A stretch of DNA of 64,000 nucleotides from Epidermidibacterium keratini (GTDB lineage: Bacteria; Actinomycetota; Actinomycetes; Mycobacteriales; Antricoccaceae): contig NZ_CP047156.1 of assembly GCF_009834025.1 (NCBI RefSeq), forward strand, positions 3,060,067 to 3,124,066, read 5' to 3'. Positions 30,480-39,800 of the stretch are shown piece by piece. Each line of letters opens with the position of its first letter. Within the stretch, counting starts at the first letter, position 1. The notes beneath the pieces are model-generated. The model did no database searches, had not been told where the DNA came from, and saw nothing but the letters and a program-made list of their open reading frames with translations. Position numbers and translations under genes: made by a program.

Positions 30480-30494
30480 GGGAACCGCAGACAG

Positions 30495-31373
30495 ATGTCA
30501 ATCTTCCTGAACAACGACAGCAAGATCATCGTCCAGGGCATGACTGGCTCCGAGGGCCAGAAGCACACCGCGCGGATGATCAAGGCCGGCTCGCAGATCG
30601 TCGGCGGTGTCACGCCGGGCAAGGGTGGGCAAGAGGTCGACTTCGACGGCACCACCGTCCCGGTCTTCAACTCCGTCAAGGAGGCGATGGACGCCACCGG
30701 CGCCGACGTCACCGTCATCTTCGTGCCGCCGAAGTTCGCGAAGTCGGCGATCATCGAGGCGATCGACGCCGAGATCCCGCTCGCCGTCGTCATCACCGAG
30801 GGCATCCCGGTGCACGACACCACCGAGGTGTTTGCCTACTCGCAGGGCAAGAAGACCCGCTTCATCGGTCCGAACTGTCCCGGCCTGCAGACCCCGGGCG
30901 AGTCCAGCGCCGGGATCATCCCGGACATCTCCGGACCGGGCAAGATCGGGCTGGTCTCCAAGTCCGGCACGCTGACCTACCAGATGATGTACGAGCTGCG
31001 TGACTACGGCATCTCGACCGCGGTCGGCATCGGCGGCGACCCGGTGATCGGTACGACGCACATCGACTGCCTCGAGGCGTTCGAGAACGACCCCGACACC
31101 GCGGCGATCGTGATGATCGGCGAGATCGGCGGCGACGCCGAGGAGCGCGCGGCCGACTACATCAAGGCCAACGTCAGCAAGCCGGTCGTCGGCTACGTCG
31201 CCGGTTTCATGGCGCCCGAGGGCAAGACCATGGGCCACGCGGGGGCCATCGTCTCCGGCTCGGCTGGTACGGCGCAGGCCAAGAAGGAAGCCCTTGAGGC
31301 CGCCGGAGTGAAGGTCGGCAAGACGCCGAGCGAGGCCGCGCAGTTGATGCGCGACATCATGGCGGCGCTGTAA
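30495..31373 (+). CDS. sucD: Succinyl-CoA synthetase, alpha subunit
   Basis: CoA-binding, phosphohistidine-carrying subunit of 292 residues. [16 protein letters not shown] (residues 13-28) binds Co[16 protein letters not shown] follows, and the phosphorylated His lies in [14 protein letters not shown] (about residues 245-258). Co-transcribed with sucC. Length and motifs are complete. Confidence 0.98.
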   Translation: MSIFLNNDSKIIVQGMTGSEGQKHTARMIKAGSQIVGGVTPGKGGQEVDFDGTTVPVFNSVKEAMDATGADVTVIFVPPKFAKSAIIEAIDAEIPLAVVITEGIPVHDTTEVFAYSQGKKTRFIGPNCPGLQTPGESSAGIIPDISGPGKIGLVSKSGTLTYQMMYELRDYGISTAVGIGGDPVIGTTHIDCLEAFENDPDTAAIVMIGEIGGDAEERAADYIKANVSKPVVGYVAGFMAPEGKTMGHAGAIVSGSAGTAQAKKEALEAAGVKVGKTPSEAAQLMRDIMAAL

Positions 31374-31566
31374 AGCCTCACTCGCCTGGTAGATCGCGGT
31401 ATCGGTGGAACCGTGGCATATCGGCTCCGTCGTACCAGCACATCGGCAGTGAAACGGGCGTTGTGCATCGCATCGACAGACTGCGCCCGCTACGCTGGGC
31501 GGAGTAACGCTGTGACGCGTGTGCACTGACTTACGAAACGCAAACCACCTGACAAGGGGAAAGTGA

Positions 31567-32457
31567 ATGTCTCATCCACAGGGTCCGAACACCGGCGGCT
31601 TCGGCCAGCCGGGCGGCGAGCCGGGTGCCGGCCAGCCGCAGCAGTGGGGCCAGCCGCAGACCGGCGGCCAGCCCGCGCAGCCTGCAGCCCCGCAGGGCCA
31701 GCAGTGGGGGCAGCCGCAGACCGGCGGGCACGCAGCACAGCCCGCCCAGAACCAGCAGTGGGGCCAGCCGCAGCATGGTGCTCAACCAGGTGGTCAGCAG
31801 TGGGGCCAGCCCGGCGGCGGCTCCTGGGGCGGCGGCGGCGCCGCGAAGCCGGGCTTTAACGCCTCGGCGGTGCGCCCAGGTCAGTGGATCGCGCTCGGCC
31901 TCTGGCTGCTGACGATCATCGGCCTGTCCATCCCGTTCGTTTCGGTCAGTGGCGAGACCTACGACACCGGCTACGGGACGTCGTACACGTCCGAATCCTA
32001 TTCGGCATCCGGTTGGAACAGCGGCCTGCTGATCATGATGTTCATCTTCGCCTTGCTGGCGGCGATCGCCGCGGCGATCGAGGTGTTCATGCCGCAGGTC
32101 AAGCTGCCGTTCCCGATGGCGTTCGTCACCGGCGGCCTGCTTGCGCTCGCCGGACTGTTTGGGTTGATTGAGTTCCTGACGAACCTCGATTACCTCGAGC
32201 TATACAGCGTGGGCGGTTGGTTGATGCTCCTGCTCTCACTCGTCGCGATTGCCGGCGGCGTACTCGAGATCATGGCGGGCCTGAAGGCGCCCAAGCAGAC
32301 CGGTACCTCGGCCTGGGGCCAGGGCGGCGGCGGCCAGTGGGGCCAGCCGGCGCAGGGCCAGTGGGGCCAGCCCGGTCAGGCACCGCAGCAGGGCCAGTGG
32401 GGTCAGCCAGGTCACGGCCAGCCCGGCCAGGGCGGCCAGTGGGGCCAGGGCCAGTAG
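31567..32457 (+). CDS. DUF5336-like four-helix membrane protein with QWGQP repeats
   Basis: Protein of 296 residues. Residues 1-95 are Gly/Gln/Pro-rich with repeated QQWGQPQ units, then four membrane helices (WIALGLWLLTIIGLSIPFV; LLIMMFIFALLAAIAAAIEV; AFVTGGLLALAGLFGLIEF; GGWLMLLLSLVAIAGGVLEI), then a C-terminal tail of the same QWGQ repeats. Position between sucD and the PerM-like gene matches Rv0954 of M. tuberculosis, reported to associate with the division machinery. CAAGGGGAAA lies upstream of the ATG. Both tails should be cytoplasmic and disordered. The repeats make the DNA prone to slippage. Confidence 0.82.
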   Translation: MSHPQGPNTGGFGQPGGEPGAGQPQQWGQPQTGGQPAQPAAPQGQQWGQPQTGGHAAQPAQNQQWGQPQHGAQPGGQQWGQPGGGSWGGGGAAKPGFNASAVRPGQWIALGLWLLTIIGLSIPFVSVSGETYDTGYGTSYTSESYSASGWNSGLLIMMFIFALLAAIAAAIEVFMPQVKLPFPMAFVTGGLLALAGLFGLIEFLTNLDYLELYSVGGWLMLLLSLVAIAGGVLEIMAGLKAPKQTGTSAWGQGGGGQWGQPAQGQWGQPGQAPQQGQWGQPGHGQPGQGGQWGQGQ

Positions 32458-32480
32458 CCCACTCAGTTTGAGAACCACCT

Positions 32481-32518
32481 GAGGGCCAGGTCAGATCGCG
32501 AGATCTGACCTGGCCCTC
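32481..32518. terminator. Perfect hairpin after the DUF5336-like gene
   Basis: GAGGGCCAGGTCAGATC (32481-32497) pairs perfectly with 32502-32518 around a GCGA loop. It starts 23 bases after the stop codon, so it is a likely terminator, though no T run follows. Its GGTCAGA/TCTGACC core also occurs as a looser inverted repeat at 42081-42129. Confidence 0.75.
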
Positions 32519-32525
32519 ACCCATT

Positions 32526-32650
32526 CCGCCGATCCGAACGCTAATCCCGCAGATCCGAACGTTAATCCCGCCGATCCGAGCGTTAATCCCGCCGATCCGA
32601 GCGTTAATCCCGCCGATCCGAGCGTTAATCCCGCCGATCCGAGAGAAATC
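32526..32650 (+). repeat. 21-base tandem repeat array, copy 2
   Basis: Five 21-base units (starting 32526, 32547, 32568, 32589, 32610) with core GATCCGA(A/G)CGTTAATC are followed by a 20-base variant unit (32631-32650) containing GATCCGAGAGAAATC. The variant is identical, base for base, to the end of the array at 1978-2081, which runs the other way. The array lies between the hairpin at 32481 and the start of the next gene. No gene is seen in it, although the unit length leaves it open in several frames. Confidence 0.92.
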
Positions 32651-32719
32651 GAAGCTGGCGGGGGATCCGGGTGATCGTCGGCGCCGTCAGTGGTACGACG
32701 TCGTGCCCGGAGGATCCTC

Positions 32720-34159
32720 ATGCTCAACTCACCGCCGCCCGCGGAGCAGCGCTCTGCCGCTTCGGCGGAGCCGGCCGTGATCCTCGGTCCGCCCCCAGGC
32801 GCGCCGCCGGCCGGGCGGCCGCGGCACATGGGGCCACCGCCAACCTGGGGACAGCATTTCGCCGCTCGACGTGCCGCCCGCGGCACGATCATCCCGCCGA
32901 CCCGGTGGGCCTATCCAGTCGTGCTGCTGGCCAGCTGGGTCATCCTTGGCACCAGCCTGATCGACCTTCCGGCCGAGTCTGCGTTGATACCTACCCAGAC
33001 CAAGCTGCTGTGGGGGCACCCGGCATTCGCGTTCGGCTTCTGGCTCACTCTGCTCGCCGTCGTACTCGCTGTTGCCGCCGGCCGCAGCAAGCGCCCCCGC
33101 AGCATTGAGCTTGGAGTGCATGCCGCGCTGCTCCTCGCGGTCAGCTCGCTGTGCTTCATCGTCGGGTTCATCGACGTCGCGCGGCGGGTTGCGATGCTCA
33201 GCGACAAGGACGTCAACATCGGGACAGGCGTCATCACGCTCGGCGCCCTCGGCGTCTGCGGACTCTCGCTGGCCGTCGCCGATCTGCTCCAGCTGCCCGA
33301 CCTGCGGCGGCTCCCGCTGCTGCGCTTCGCCGCCGGATATGCCTGGGTTCCGATCCTGGTTGCCGGAGTCATGCTGTTTCGTGACGTCCGGATTGGCAAG
33401 TCGTACGCCGCACGCGCCGGCGCGCTGACCGACTCGGTGAGCGGCGCCCAGGCCGAAGGTGTGGTGCGTGCCGGACAGCTCGGGTTCGTCTCGAGCGGGC
33501 TTGGCTACGTGCTGATCATTGCCGCATTCCTCGTGCTGATCGCTGCTGCGGCAGTGGTGTGGCTTCCGCGCCCACGCCGCTTCGGGCATGTCCCGGCCGC
33601 GCTCATCGCTGGTCCGATGATCGGGTTCGCGGCTGTGCTGGTCGTCCTTGAGGTGCTGCGGGCGCTCGTCGCGACCGCTCGCCCGGCAAGTCAAATCGCG
33701 ACGCGCATTGAGGTCGCACCGTCCGATGTACACCTGAACCTCGGGTACGGCGGATGGCTGCTGCTACTGGCCGCATCCGGCCTGCTGCTACTCGGCACTC
33801 TCGTGACGCAAGCCGGTCTTGCCACGCCCCGGGTCGCTCCGCGCCCGATGGCGCGCCGCCGGCCGCAGGCGCCTCGCCCGCCCGCGATGCAGCCCGCGCC
33901 CGCTATGCCACCGCAGGAGATGCCTCGCCCTGCCATGCCCCGTCGGCCGAGTGCACCCTTTCGACCGCCGGACTTCGGGCCGACCCGCATCTCTCGTCCA
34001 CACCGCCCCAGTCCGGACGCGGCGATCGCAGTTGGCAGTACGCCGATCGGCGCTACCGCACTGGGTGCCGCGGCGCTCGCTGTCAGCGCACCCGACCCGT
34101 CGTCGGCGACCGGACAGTACGCCGCCTTCCCGACCCCGGTGACCCGCCGCCCCAACTGA
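32720..34159 (+). CDS. Hypothetical polytopic membrane protein with Pro-rich ends
   Basis: Protein of 479 residues from an ATG at 32720 (CGGAGGATC upstream); an earlier frame start at 32690 lacks this site. A Pro-rich N terminus (about 60 residues) leads to seven or eight membrane helices, such as VVLLASWVILGTSLI, FWLTLLAVVLAVAAG, VLIIAAFLVLIAAAAVVWL and WLLLLAASGLLLLGTLV. A basic Pro/Arg/Met tail of about 110 residues (RRPQAPRPPAMQPAPAMPP in part) follows. It lies between the DUF5336-like and PerM-like genes. I do not recognise the family. Confidence 0.78.
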   Translation: MLNSPPPAEQRSAASAEPAVILGPPPGAPPAGRPRHMGPPPTWGQHFAARRAARGTIIPPTRWAYPVVLLASWVILGTSLIDLPAESALIPTQTKLLWGHPAFAFGFWLTLLAVVLAVAAGRSKRPRSIELGVHAALLLAVSSLCFIVGFIDVARRVAMLSDKDVNIGTGVITLGALGVCGLSLAVADLLQLPDLRRLPLLRFAAGYAWVPILVAGVMLFRDVRIGKSYAARAGALTDSVSGAQAEGVVRAGQLGFVSSGLGYVLIIAAFLVLIAAAAVVWLPRPRRFGHVPAALIAGPMIGFAAVLVVLEVLRALVATARPASQIATRIEVAPSDVHLNLGYGGWLLLLAASGLLLLGTLVTQAGLATPRVAPRPMARRRPQAPRPPAMQPAPAMPPQEMPRPAMPRRPSAPFRPPDFGPTRISRPHRPSPDAAIAVGSTPIGATALGAAALAVSAPDPSSATGQYAAFPTPVTRRPN

Positions 34160-34181
34160 GCCGGGCGACCGCGTCCGCGCC

Positions 34182-34251
34182 AAAACCGCACACCACAGCG
34201 GGGGTCACGTCGTATATCGCGCGACTAGCGGTTTGCTGTGCGATTGTGGTT
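34182..34251. repeat. Imperfect palindrome of the ccgcaca...gttgtggtt type, copy 1
   Basis: AAAACCGCACACCACAG at the left end faces CTGTGCGATTGTGGTT at the right, about 56 bases from CGCACA to TGTGCG. A related element lies at 53961-54033. It occupies the gap between the gene at 32720 and the PerM-like gene. Confidence 0.55.
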
Positions 34252-34312
34252 GCCGGACTCCATCGCGGCGCGCCTGGCCGGAGCTAGCGCCGCGGTTTGC
34301 AAGGCTAGTCAG

Positions 34313-35857
34313 GTGAGCTCTGCCGACCCGTCCACCGATTCACGCGCCGCCGGCGACGCGGCCTCGGACGCGTCGCCTCAGTCTCAACCCAAGACCGAAA
34401 TCTCCGCAGGTCACGCCCCAGATCGAGATGCGTCCAACGTTGTCTGGGGCGCCGTGTCGGCGATCGGCGTACTGCTCGCCGGAATCATCGGCTGCGTGGC
34501 CCTGGCGCTGCTCGGCTGGGCCGTCGACAATCCCGAGGGTGCGAGCGCCGGGTCGGCGATGCAAGTCGGGCTGCAGGGGTGGTTCCTCGCGCACGGGGTC
34601 CCGCTGCCGGTCGCGTGGGGCACCCTGTCGCTCCCGCCGTTGCTGGCCAGCGCAGGCATCGCCTACCTCTTCTACCGATCTGGACGGAGTACGGCGCGCT
34701 CGCTGGGCATCGTGAGCCTGCGCGACCAAGCCGAGGTGGCTGCGGCGTACGCGATCAGCTACGCCACCGTCTCGATCATGCTGACCAGCCTCGCCTACCC
34801 GGCCGGCGGAATCGGGCTGTGGCACGTCGGTATCGCCGCGGTCGGGTTTGCGCTCATTCCGACCTCGCTGGGCCTGCTTGTCGAAAGCGGCACCGGCACC
34901 CGCTTGCTTGAGCGGCTGCCCGGACCGGCGTACGCCTATCTGCCCGGGATGCGCGCGGGTCTGCTCGCCGCGATCGGGGTCAGCGCGCTGCTCATCGCGT
35001 GCTCGCTCATCATCAACTTCAGCGAGGCCAGCGCCATCGTCGCGGCTCTCGCGCCGGGCAGCGTCGCCGGCCTGAGCATCATCGGCATCAGCCTGCTCTA
35101 TCTGCCCAACGGGCTGCTCAGCGTGCTGCTGCTCGGGTCGGGCGCGGGGTTCGAGATCGGCTCCCAGACGAGCATCGGGCTGACGGCGGTCTCGCGCGGT
35201 TCGCTGCCGGCCTTCCCGCTGCTGGCGGCGCTGCCGCACGGCTGGTCGCTGCTGGTGTGGTCCGCCGTGCTCGCTCCGATCGCCGCCGCGGTGCTGGCCA
35301 CGTTGGCATCGGTACGCCGGCTCGAGGCCGAAGACCGCACCGTTCCTGGACTGTTTTCGCTGGCTGGAGCGATCGCGCTCGCCGGTGCCGCGACCGTCGG
35401 GCTCCTGGCGTGGTTTGCCGGGGGAGCGCTCGGTGACGGCACGCTCGCCTCGGTCGGCACACCGCCGCTGACGGCCTTCTACTACACCCTCGCCCTCACG
35501 TTCGTGGTGTCGACGGGTACGGCGTTCTATGCCGCGCGCGGACGTATCGGCTCGGCGCAGGCCGCCAAGCGCTCCAAGGCGATGGAAACGCTGGCCGAGC
35601 CGGCACCGAAGGACAAGCGGCCGCGGCGGGACCTCAAGATCACTTCCAAGCGTGGGCTGCGCCGGCTCACCCGCTCGGCTCCCGCGCCGCGGGCCGGGGG
35701 AGCGAGCGCTCCGTCGGCCACGCTCAGCATCGTGCAGCGAGCCCGCGCCGAACGCGCTGAACGCGCCGAAGCCGAGCTGCACGCCGCAGACCCGGAGCCG
35801 CAGGCCGACATCACCGAGCCGACGTCGGCCGACAAAGAGCACCGCAAGGCCAGCTAA
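34313..35857 (+). CDS. DUF6350/PerM-like cell division membrane protein
   Basis: Integral membrane protein of 514 residues with about eleven helices, from GTG at 34313. Its place just before purN and purH and its general form fit the DUF6350 family, which includes PerM (Rv0955), a mycobacterial protein that supports the divisome protein FtsB under stress. The N-terminal 45 residues and the C-terminal 110 are hydrophilic; the latter are basic (KDKRPRRDLKITSKRGLRR, near residue 427) and then Ala/Glu-rich coiled (RARAERAERAEAELHA). Both ends should be cytoplasmic. The function is inferred from family and position. Confidence 0.85.
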   Translation: MSSADPSTDSRAAGDAASDASPQSQPKTEISAGHAPDRDASNVVWGAVSAIGVLLAGIIGCVALALLGWAVDNPEGASAGSAMQVGLQGWFLAHGVPLPVAWGTLSLPPLLASAGIAYLFYRSGRSTARSLGIVSLRDQAEVAAAYAISYATVSIMLTSLAYPAGGIGLWHVGIAAVGFALIPTSLGLLVESGTGTRLLERLPGPAYAYLPGMRAGLLAAIGVSALLIACSLIINFSEASAIVAALAPGSVAGLSIIGISLLYLPNGLLSVLLLGSGAGFEIGSQTSIGLTAVSRGSLPAFPLLAALPHGWSLLVWSAVLAPIAAAVLATLASVRRLEAEDRTVPGLFSLAGAIALAGAATVGLLAWFAGGALGDGTLASVGTPPLTAFYYTLALTFVVSTGTAFYAARGRIGSAQAAKRSKAMETLAEPAPKDKRPRRDLKITSKRGLRRLTRSAPAPRAGGASAPSATLSIVQRARAERAERAEAELHAADPEPQADITEPTSADKEHRKAS

Positions 35858-35861
35858 GCCG

Positions 35862-35920
35862 ATCTGCGGTGGAACCGGACACCCTAGAGCGCCGATAGGG
35901 TGTCAGGTTCCACCGCAGGT
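35862..35920. repeat. 59-base palindromic element, copy 4
   Basis: Arms 35862-35885 and 35897-35920 flank the loop AGAGCGCCGAT. The left arm begins ATCTGCGGTGGAACC and the right arm ends GGTTCCACCGCAGGT; the inner stem (GGACACCCT and AGGGTGTC) differs from the other copies but still pairs. It starts four bases after the PerM-like stop, upstream of purN. Confidence 0.88.
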
Positions 35921-35975
35921 CGCCTCGAAACGGGCGTGCGAGGGACCACAACGCGCTGCTGGCTACCATCGATGG

Positions 35976-36581
35976 GTGCTCCCACCCTCCCCGCTGCGCC
36001 TGGTCGTCCTCGTCTCAGGCAGCGGCACCCTCTTGCAGGCGCTGCTTGATGCGTGTGCGGATTCGACGTACGGCGCCAAGGTCGTGGCGGTTGGCGCGGA
36101 CCGTGACGGCATCGCCGGGCTAGAGCGAGCCGAGAAGGCTGGGATTCCGACGTTCGTGCGTCGGGTGCGCGACTACGACTCGCGCGAGGAGTGGGATCGC
36201 GCGCTGGCAGACGCCGTCGCGCAGTACCGACCGGACTGGGTGATCAGCGCCGGCTTCATGAAGCTCGTCGGCGCCGAGTTCCTCGCGCGGTACGGCGGAC
36301 GCATGCTCAACACCCACCCCGCGCTGCTGCCGAGCTTCCCCGGCGCCCACGCCGTCCGCGACTCGCTCGCGCACGGGGTGAAGGTCACCGGCTGCACGGT
36401 CATGGTCGTCGACGAAGGGGTCGACACCGGCCCGATCATCGCGCAACGAGCGGTCGACGTCATCGCCGGCGATACCGAGGACTCGCTGCACGAACGCATC
36501 AAGGAAGTCGAGCGCGACCTACTCGTCACCACCGTTGCCGACCTCGTCGCCGCCCGTCCCGGCGGGCGCGCCGACCGCTGA
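35976..36581 (+). CDS. purN: Phosphoribosylglycinamide formyltransferase
   Basis: Third step of purine synthesis: formyl transfer from 10-formyl-THF to GAR; 201 residues. [15 protein letters not shown] near residue 11 binds the phosphate, and the folate and catalytic motif is [18 protein letters not shown] near residues 118-135, with Asn/His/Asp of NTHPALL and [14 protein letters not shown] at 35976 is in frame; the nearby ATG is not. purH follows 25 bases later. Confidence 0.96.
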   Translation: MLPPSPLRLVVLVSGSGTLLQALLDACADSTYGAKVVAVGADRDGIAGLERAEKAGIPTFVRRVRDYDSREEWDRALADAVAQYRPDWVISAGFMKLVGAEFLARYGGRMLNTHPALLPSFPGAHAVRDSLAHGVKVTGCTVMVVDEGVDTGPIIAQRAVDVIAGDTEDSLHERIKEVERDLLVTTVADLVAARPGGRADR

Positions 36582-36606
36582 AACCCCCGATATAGAAGCG
36601 AAAGAG

Positions 36607-38160
36607 ATGCAGATGGACAAGCTTCCGATCACCCGCGCACTGGTCAGCGTCTACGACAAGACCGGACTGGCCGAGCTCGTGCGCGGGCTGCACGAGGCGG
36701 GCGTGCAGATCGTCTCGACCGGCTCGACCGCCAACCAGATCAAGGACGCCGGCGTACCCGTCACCGAGGTTGCGGAGGTCACCGGCTTCCCCGAGACGCT
36801 CGACGGACGGGTCAAGACGCTGCATCCGCGGGTGCACGCCGGGCTGCTGGCCGACCTGCGCAAGCCCGAGCACGTCGAGCAGCTCGCCGAGCTCGACATC
36901 GAGCCGTTCGGGCTGCTTATCTCCAACCTCTACCCGTTTGTGCAGACCGTCGCGAGCGGCGCGGGACCGGAGGAGATCGTCGAGCAGACCGACATCGGCG
37001 GTCCGGCGATGGTGCGCGCTGCGGCCAAGAACCACGCGAGCGTCGCGGTCGTCACCTCGCCCGAGCAGTACGCCGATCTGCTGGCTGCGGTCGCAGACGG
37101 CGGACTGACGTTGGAGCAACGCAAGCGGCTGGCTGCGCGGGCCTACGCGCACACGGCGGCGTACGACGCGGCGGTGGCGAGCTGGTACGCCGACCAGTAC
37201 GCGCCGGACGACGACTCGGGCTTCGGTGACGTGACCGCTCGCACCTGGGAACGCGAAAATGTGCTGCGGTACGGCGAAAACCCGCACCAGAAGGCCGCCG
37301 TCTACACCAGCGACGAGCCGGGCATCGCGCACGCGAAGGTGCTGCACGGCAAGGAGATGTCCTACAACAACTACGTCGACGCCGACGCAGCAGTGCGGTC
37401 GGCGTACGACTTCGACGAGCCCGCGGTGGCGATCATCAAGCACGCCAACCCGTGCGGCGTCGCGATTGGCGACGACATCGCCGAGGCTCACCGCAAGGCG
37501 CACGCGACTGATCCGCTGTCGGCGTTTGGCGGCGTGATCGCGACCAATCGGCCGGTGTCAGTGGCGATGGCGCAGCAGGTCGCGGAGATCTTCACCGAGG
37601 TGCTGGTCGCTCCGGGGTACGACGCTGGCGCGCTAGAAGTGTTGCAGCGCAAGAAAAACATCCGGCTTCTTGAGCTTCCGGAGTTCGAGCGGGTCGCTCA
37701 CGAGCTGCGACCGATCAGCGGCGGGCTGCTCGTGCAGCAGAGCGACCGTATCGATGCGCCGGGCGATGACCCGGCCAACTGGACGCTCGCGGCGGGTGAC
37801 GCGGTCAGCGACGACGTACTCGCCGACCTCGCCTTCGCCTGGCGCGCAGTGCGGGGCGTGAAGTCCAACGCGATCCTGCTCGCCGCAGGCGGCGCGACCG
37901 TCGGGGTCGGGATGGGTCAGGTCAACCGGGTCGACTCGTGCCGGCTCGCCGTCGAGCGCGCGGGCGACCGGGTGAGCGGCAGCGTCGCTGCCTCCGATGC
38001 GTTCTTCCCGTTTGCCGACGGCCCGCAGGTGCTGATCGATGCCGGTGTTCAGGCGATCGTGCAGCCGGGTGGTTCGGTGCGCGACGAGGAGGCCGTCGAG
38101 GCGGCCAAGGCGGCCGGCATCACGATGTACTTCACCGGGACCCGGCACTTCTACCACTAG
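36607..38160 (+). CDS. purH: Bifunctional AICAR transformylase/IMP cyclohydrolase
   Basis: Last two steps to IMP in one protein of 517 residues. The N-terminal MGS-like cyclohydrolase domain shows [11 protein letters not shown] and [10 protein letters not shown]. The transformylase domain shows [20 protein letters not shown] and the terminal [13 protein letters not shown] motif. ATG at 36607 or 36613 is preferred to an upstream open frame. With purN and the nearby folD it links purine synthesis to one-carbon supply. Confidence 0.97.
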   Translation: MQMDKLPITRALVSVYDKTGLAELVRGLHEAGVQIVSTGSTANQIKDAGVPVTEVAEVTGFPETLDGRVKTLHPRVHAGLLADLRKPEHVEQLAELDIEPFGLLISNLYPFVQTVASGAGPEEIVEQTDIGGPAMVRAAAKNHASVAVVTSPEQYADLLAAVADGGLTLEQRKRLAARAYAHTAAYDAAVASWYADQYAPDDDSGFGDVTARTWERENVLRYGENPHQKAAVYTSDEPGIAHAKVLHGKEMSYNNYVDADAAVRSAYDFDEPAVAIIKHANPCGVAIGDDIAEAHRKAHATDPLSAFGGVIATNRPVSVAMAQQVAEIFTEVLVAPGYDAGALEVLQRKKNIRLLELPEFERVAHELRPISGGLLVQQSDRIDAPGDDPANWTLAAGDAVSDDVLADLAFAWRAVRGVKSNAILLAAGGATVGVGMGQVNRVDSCRLAVERAGDRVSGSVAASDAFFPFADGPQVLIDAGVQAIVQPGGSVRDEEAVEAAKAAGITMYFTGTRHFYH

Positions 38161-38201
38161 CGTCACACGCCGCCGGGGTCGCGCGAGTCTGGGCGACAGG
38201 G

Positions 38202-38837
38202 TTACTTGCGGGCCATCGCCATCAGCGCGCCAATGAGCGTCGGGATCCCGCACAGCACGAGCATCCACGCCGGGTAGGTGCCGGAACTCAGGACCTGACC
38301 CTCCGAGATGATCAGGACGAGTACGGCGCCACCGATCATCAGCAGCGCGCCGATGAGGGCTACCGTTCCGAGACCGCGATGGCTCGGCCGCTTGGCAAAC
38401 ATCCCGAATGACGCGATCAGCGCAATCACTCCGCCGAGCGCACACGCGATGATGCTGATCCCGAGCATCATCAGTTCGGTGCCACCGCCGTACTCGTCGG
38501 CGTTGTGGTACGGCGCACCGCCCACGATCATGTTCCAACCCGCGATCACGCCGGGCATATCGGCGCCCGGCCACGGCAGCGCGCCGACGGCGATGCCGGC
38601 GACTCCACCGATCAGCGTCAGGATGGCGGCCACCGGGTTCGAGCGCGCGCGTCGCGGTGCCGGTCCGCCCTGCGCCTCGTGGCTGTAGCCGGGATAGGCC
38701 GGCTGGTAGCCATTCGGACCCGCGCCGTAGCCGGGCTGCCCGTGCCCGGGTCCATAGCCTTGCTGGCCGTATCCCGGTTGCGGCGGATAAGGCTGCTGGC
38801 CGTAGCCGGGCTGCTGCCCAGGAGATGGGTAGGACAT
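38202..38837 (-). CDS. Tyr/Gly/Pro-rich tail plus four-helix membrane protein
   Basis: Protein of 211 residues, not a named family. Residues 1-60 repeat GYGQQ, PGYG and PYPPQ motifs and are disordered. Four membrane helices follow ([75 protein letters not shown]). The end [14 protein letters not shown] is almost the same as that of the next protein upstream (38931), so the two are paralogues with different tails. Convergent with purH. Confidence 0.82.
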   Translation of the reverse strand: MSYPSPGQQPGYGQQPYPPQPGYGQQGYGPGHGQPGYGAGPNGYQPAYPGYSHEAQGGPAPRRARSNPVAAILTLIGGVAGIAVGALPWPGADMPGVIAGWNMIVGGAPYHNADEYGGGTELMMLGISIIACALGGVIALIASFGMFAKRPSHRGLGTVALIGALLMIGGAVLVLIISEGQVLSSGTYPAWMLVLCGIPTLIGALMAMARK

Positions 38838-38930
38838 CGGTGACTCCTGCGGTGTCGCGGTGATGAGCTAAGGGTGCGACGCTTCGCCGGACTCAGCAGA
38901 CCCGTCTACGGCAGAATTCGCTGCGAACCG

Positions 38931-39668
38931 CTACTTGCGCGCCATCCCGATCAGGGCGCCGATCAAGGTGGGGATGCCAGCCAGGATGAAGCACCACTGC
39001 GGGAAGCCTGCGACGTCGAAGAAGCCGGTGCCGACGATGATGATGACCGCGAGCGCCGCGATGATCATCAGGACCGCCATGGTCATGCCGGTGCGCGCCG
39101 GGCCGGCATGCCACTTGGCGGCGAACATCTGGGCGCCGGCCGCGAGCGCGCCGAAACCGCAGACGAAGACGACAAGCAGCGCGATCGAGGCGATGATCGC
39201 GTTGGTCTCGCCGCTGCTGAAGCCGTCGATCGCCCCAGCGATGGGGATCTGGCTGGATCCGCCGCTCGGGATCAGGCCGGCCAGCAGCGCCATGAGCCCG
39301 CCGATGATCAGCAGGATGCCAGCGACCGGGTTGGACTTCGGCTCGGTGGCAAAGCGCTCACCGGGTGCGGCGACGACACGTTCGCGGTCGTCGTACGACG
39401 CGGCGCGGCGCTCAGGCACGCGGTCGCGGTCGCGGTCACGATCGCGGTCGTCATAGCGCCCGCGATCGTCATACCGGTCGTCGTACTGCGGCGCGCGATC
39501 GTCGTATGCCGGCTGGCGGCCGCGGTCGTCATAACCCTGCTGGTAGCCGCGGTCGTCGTACCCCTGGTTGAAGGCACGGGTCTCATCGCGCCCGACGCGG
39601 TCGTCATAACCCTGCTGGTAGCCGTCGCGGCCGTGGGGGTCGCGCCGGTCGTCGTAAGGAGTGCTCAT
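38931..39668 (-). CDS. Asp/Arg/Tyr-rich tail plus four-helix membrane protein (paralogue)
   Basis: Protein of 245 residues from ATG at 39668 (an ATG at 39680 is also open). The first 110 residues repeat [15 protein letters not shown] and [12 protein letters not shown] and are strongly charged and disordered. The four helices and the ending [14 protein letters not shown] match the neighbour at 38202. Both genes run the same way, 93 bases apart, so tandem duplication followed by tail replacement is likely. Tails of this kind are found on membrane proteins in many actinobacteria. No function is known. Confidence 0.82.
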   Translation of the reverse strand: MSTPYDDRRDPHGRDGYQQGYDDRVGRDETRAFNQGYDDRGYQQGYDDRGRQPAYDDRAPQYDDRYDDRGRYDDRDRDRDRDRVPERRAASYDDRERVVAAPGERFATEPKSNPVAGILLIIGGLMALLAGLIPSGGSSQIPIAGAIDGFSSGETNAIIASIALLVVFVCGFGALAAGAQMFAAKWHAGPARTGMTMAVLMIIAALAVIIIVGTGFFDVAGFPQWCFILAGIPTLIGALIGMARK

Positions 39669-39800
39669 TGGATCCTCCATCCGTGGGCCGGATCAGCCCG
39701 GAACACTCTAGGTATACCGGAGTTGGTACCCGTTTGTGCGGCGTTTCACTCCTGCCGCCGCGTCGCGTCGGGGCCGAGGCAGCGTGCCAGAATGGTCGCC

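Noticed and set aside
34340-35842. 500-codon minus-strand frame opposite the PerM-like gene
   Set aside because: Arg/Gln/Asp-rich shadow of a membrane protein gene; no helices or motifs.
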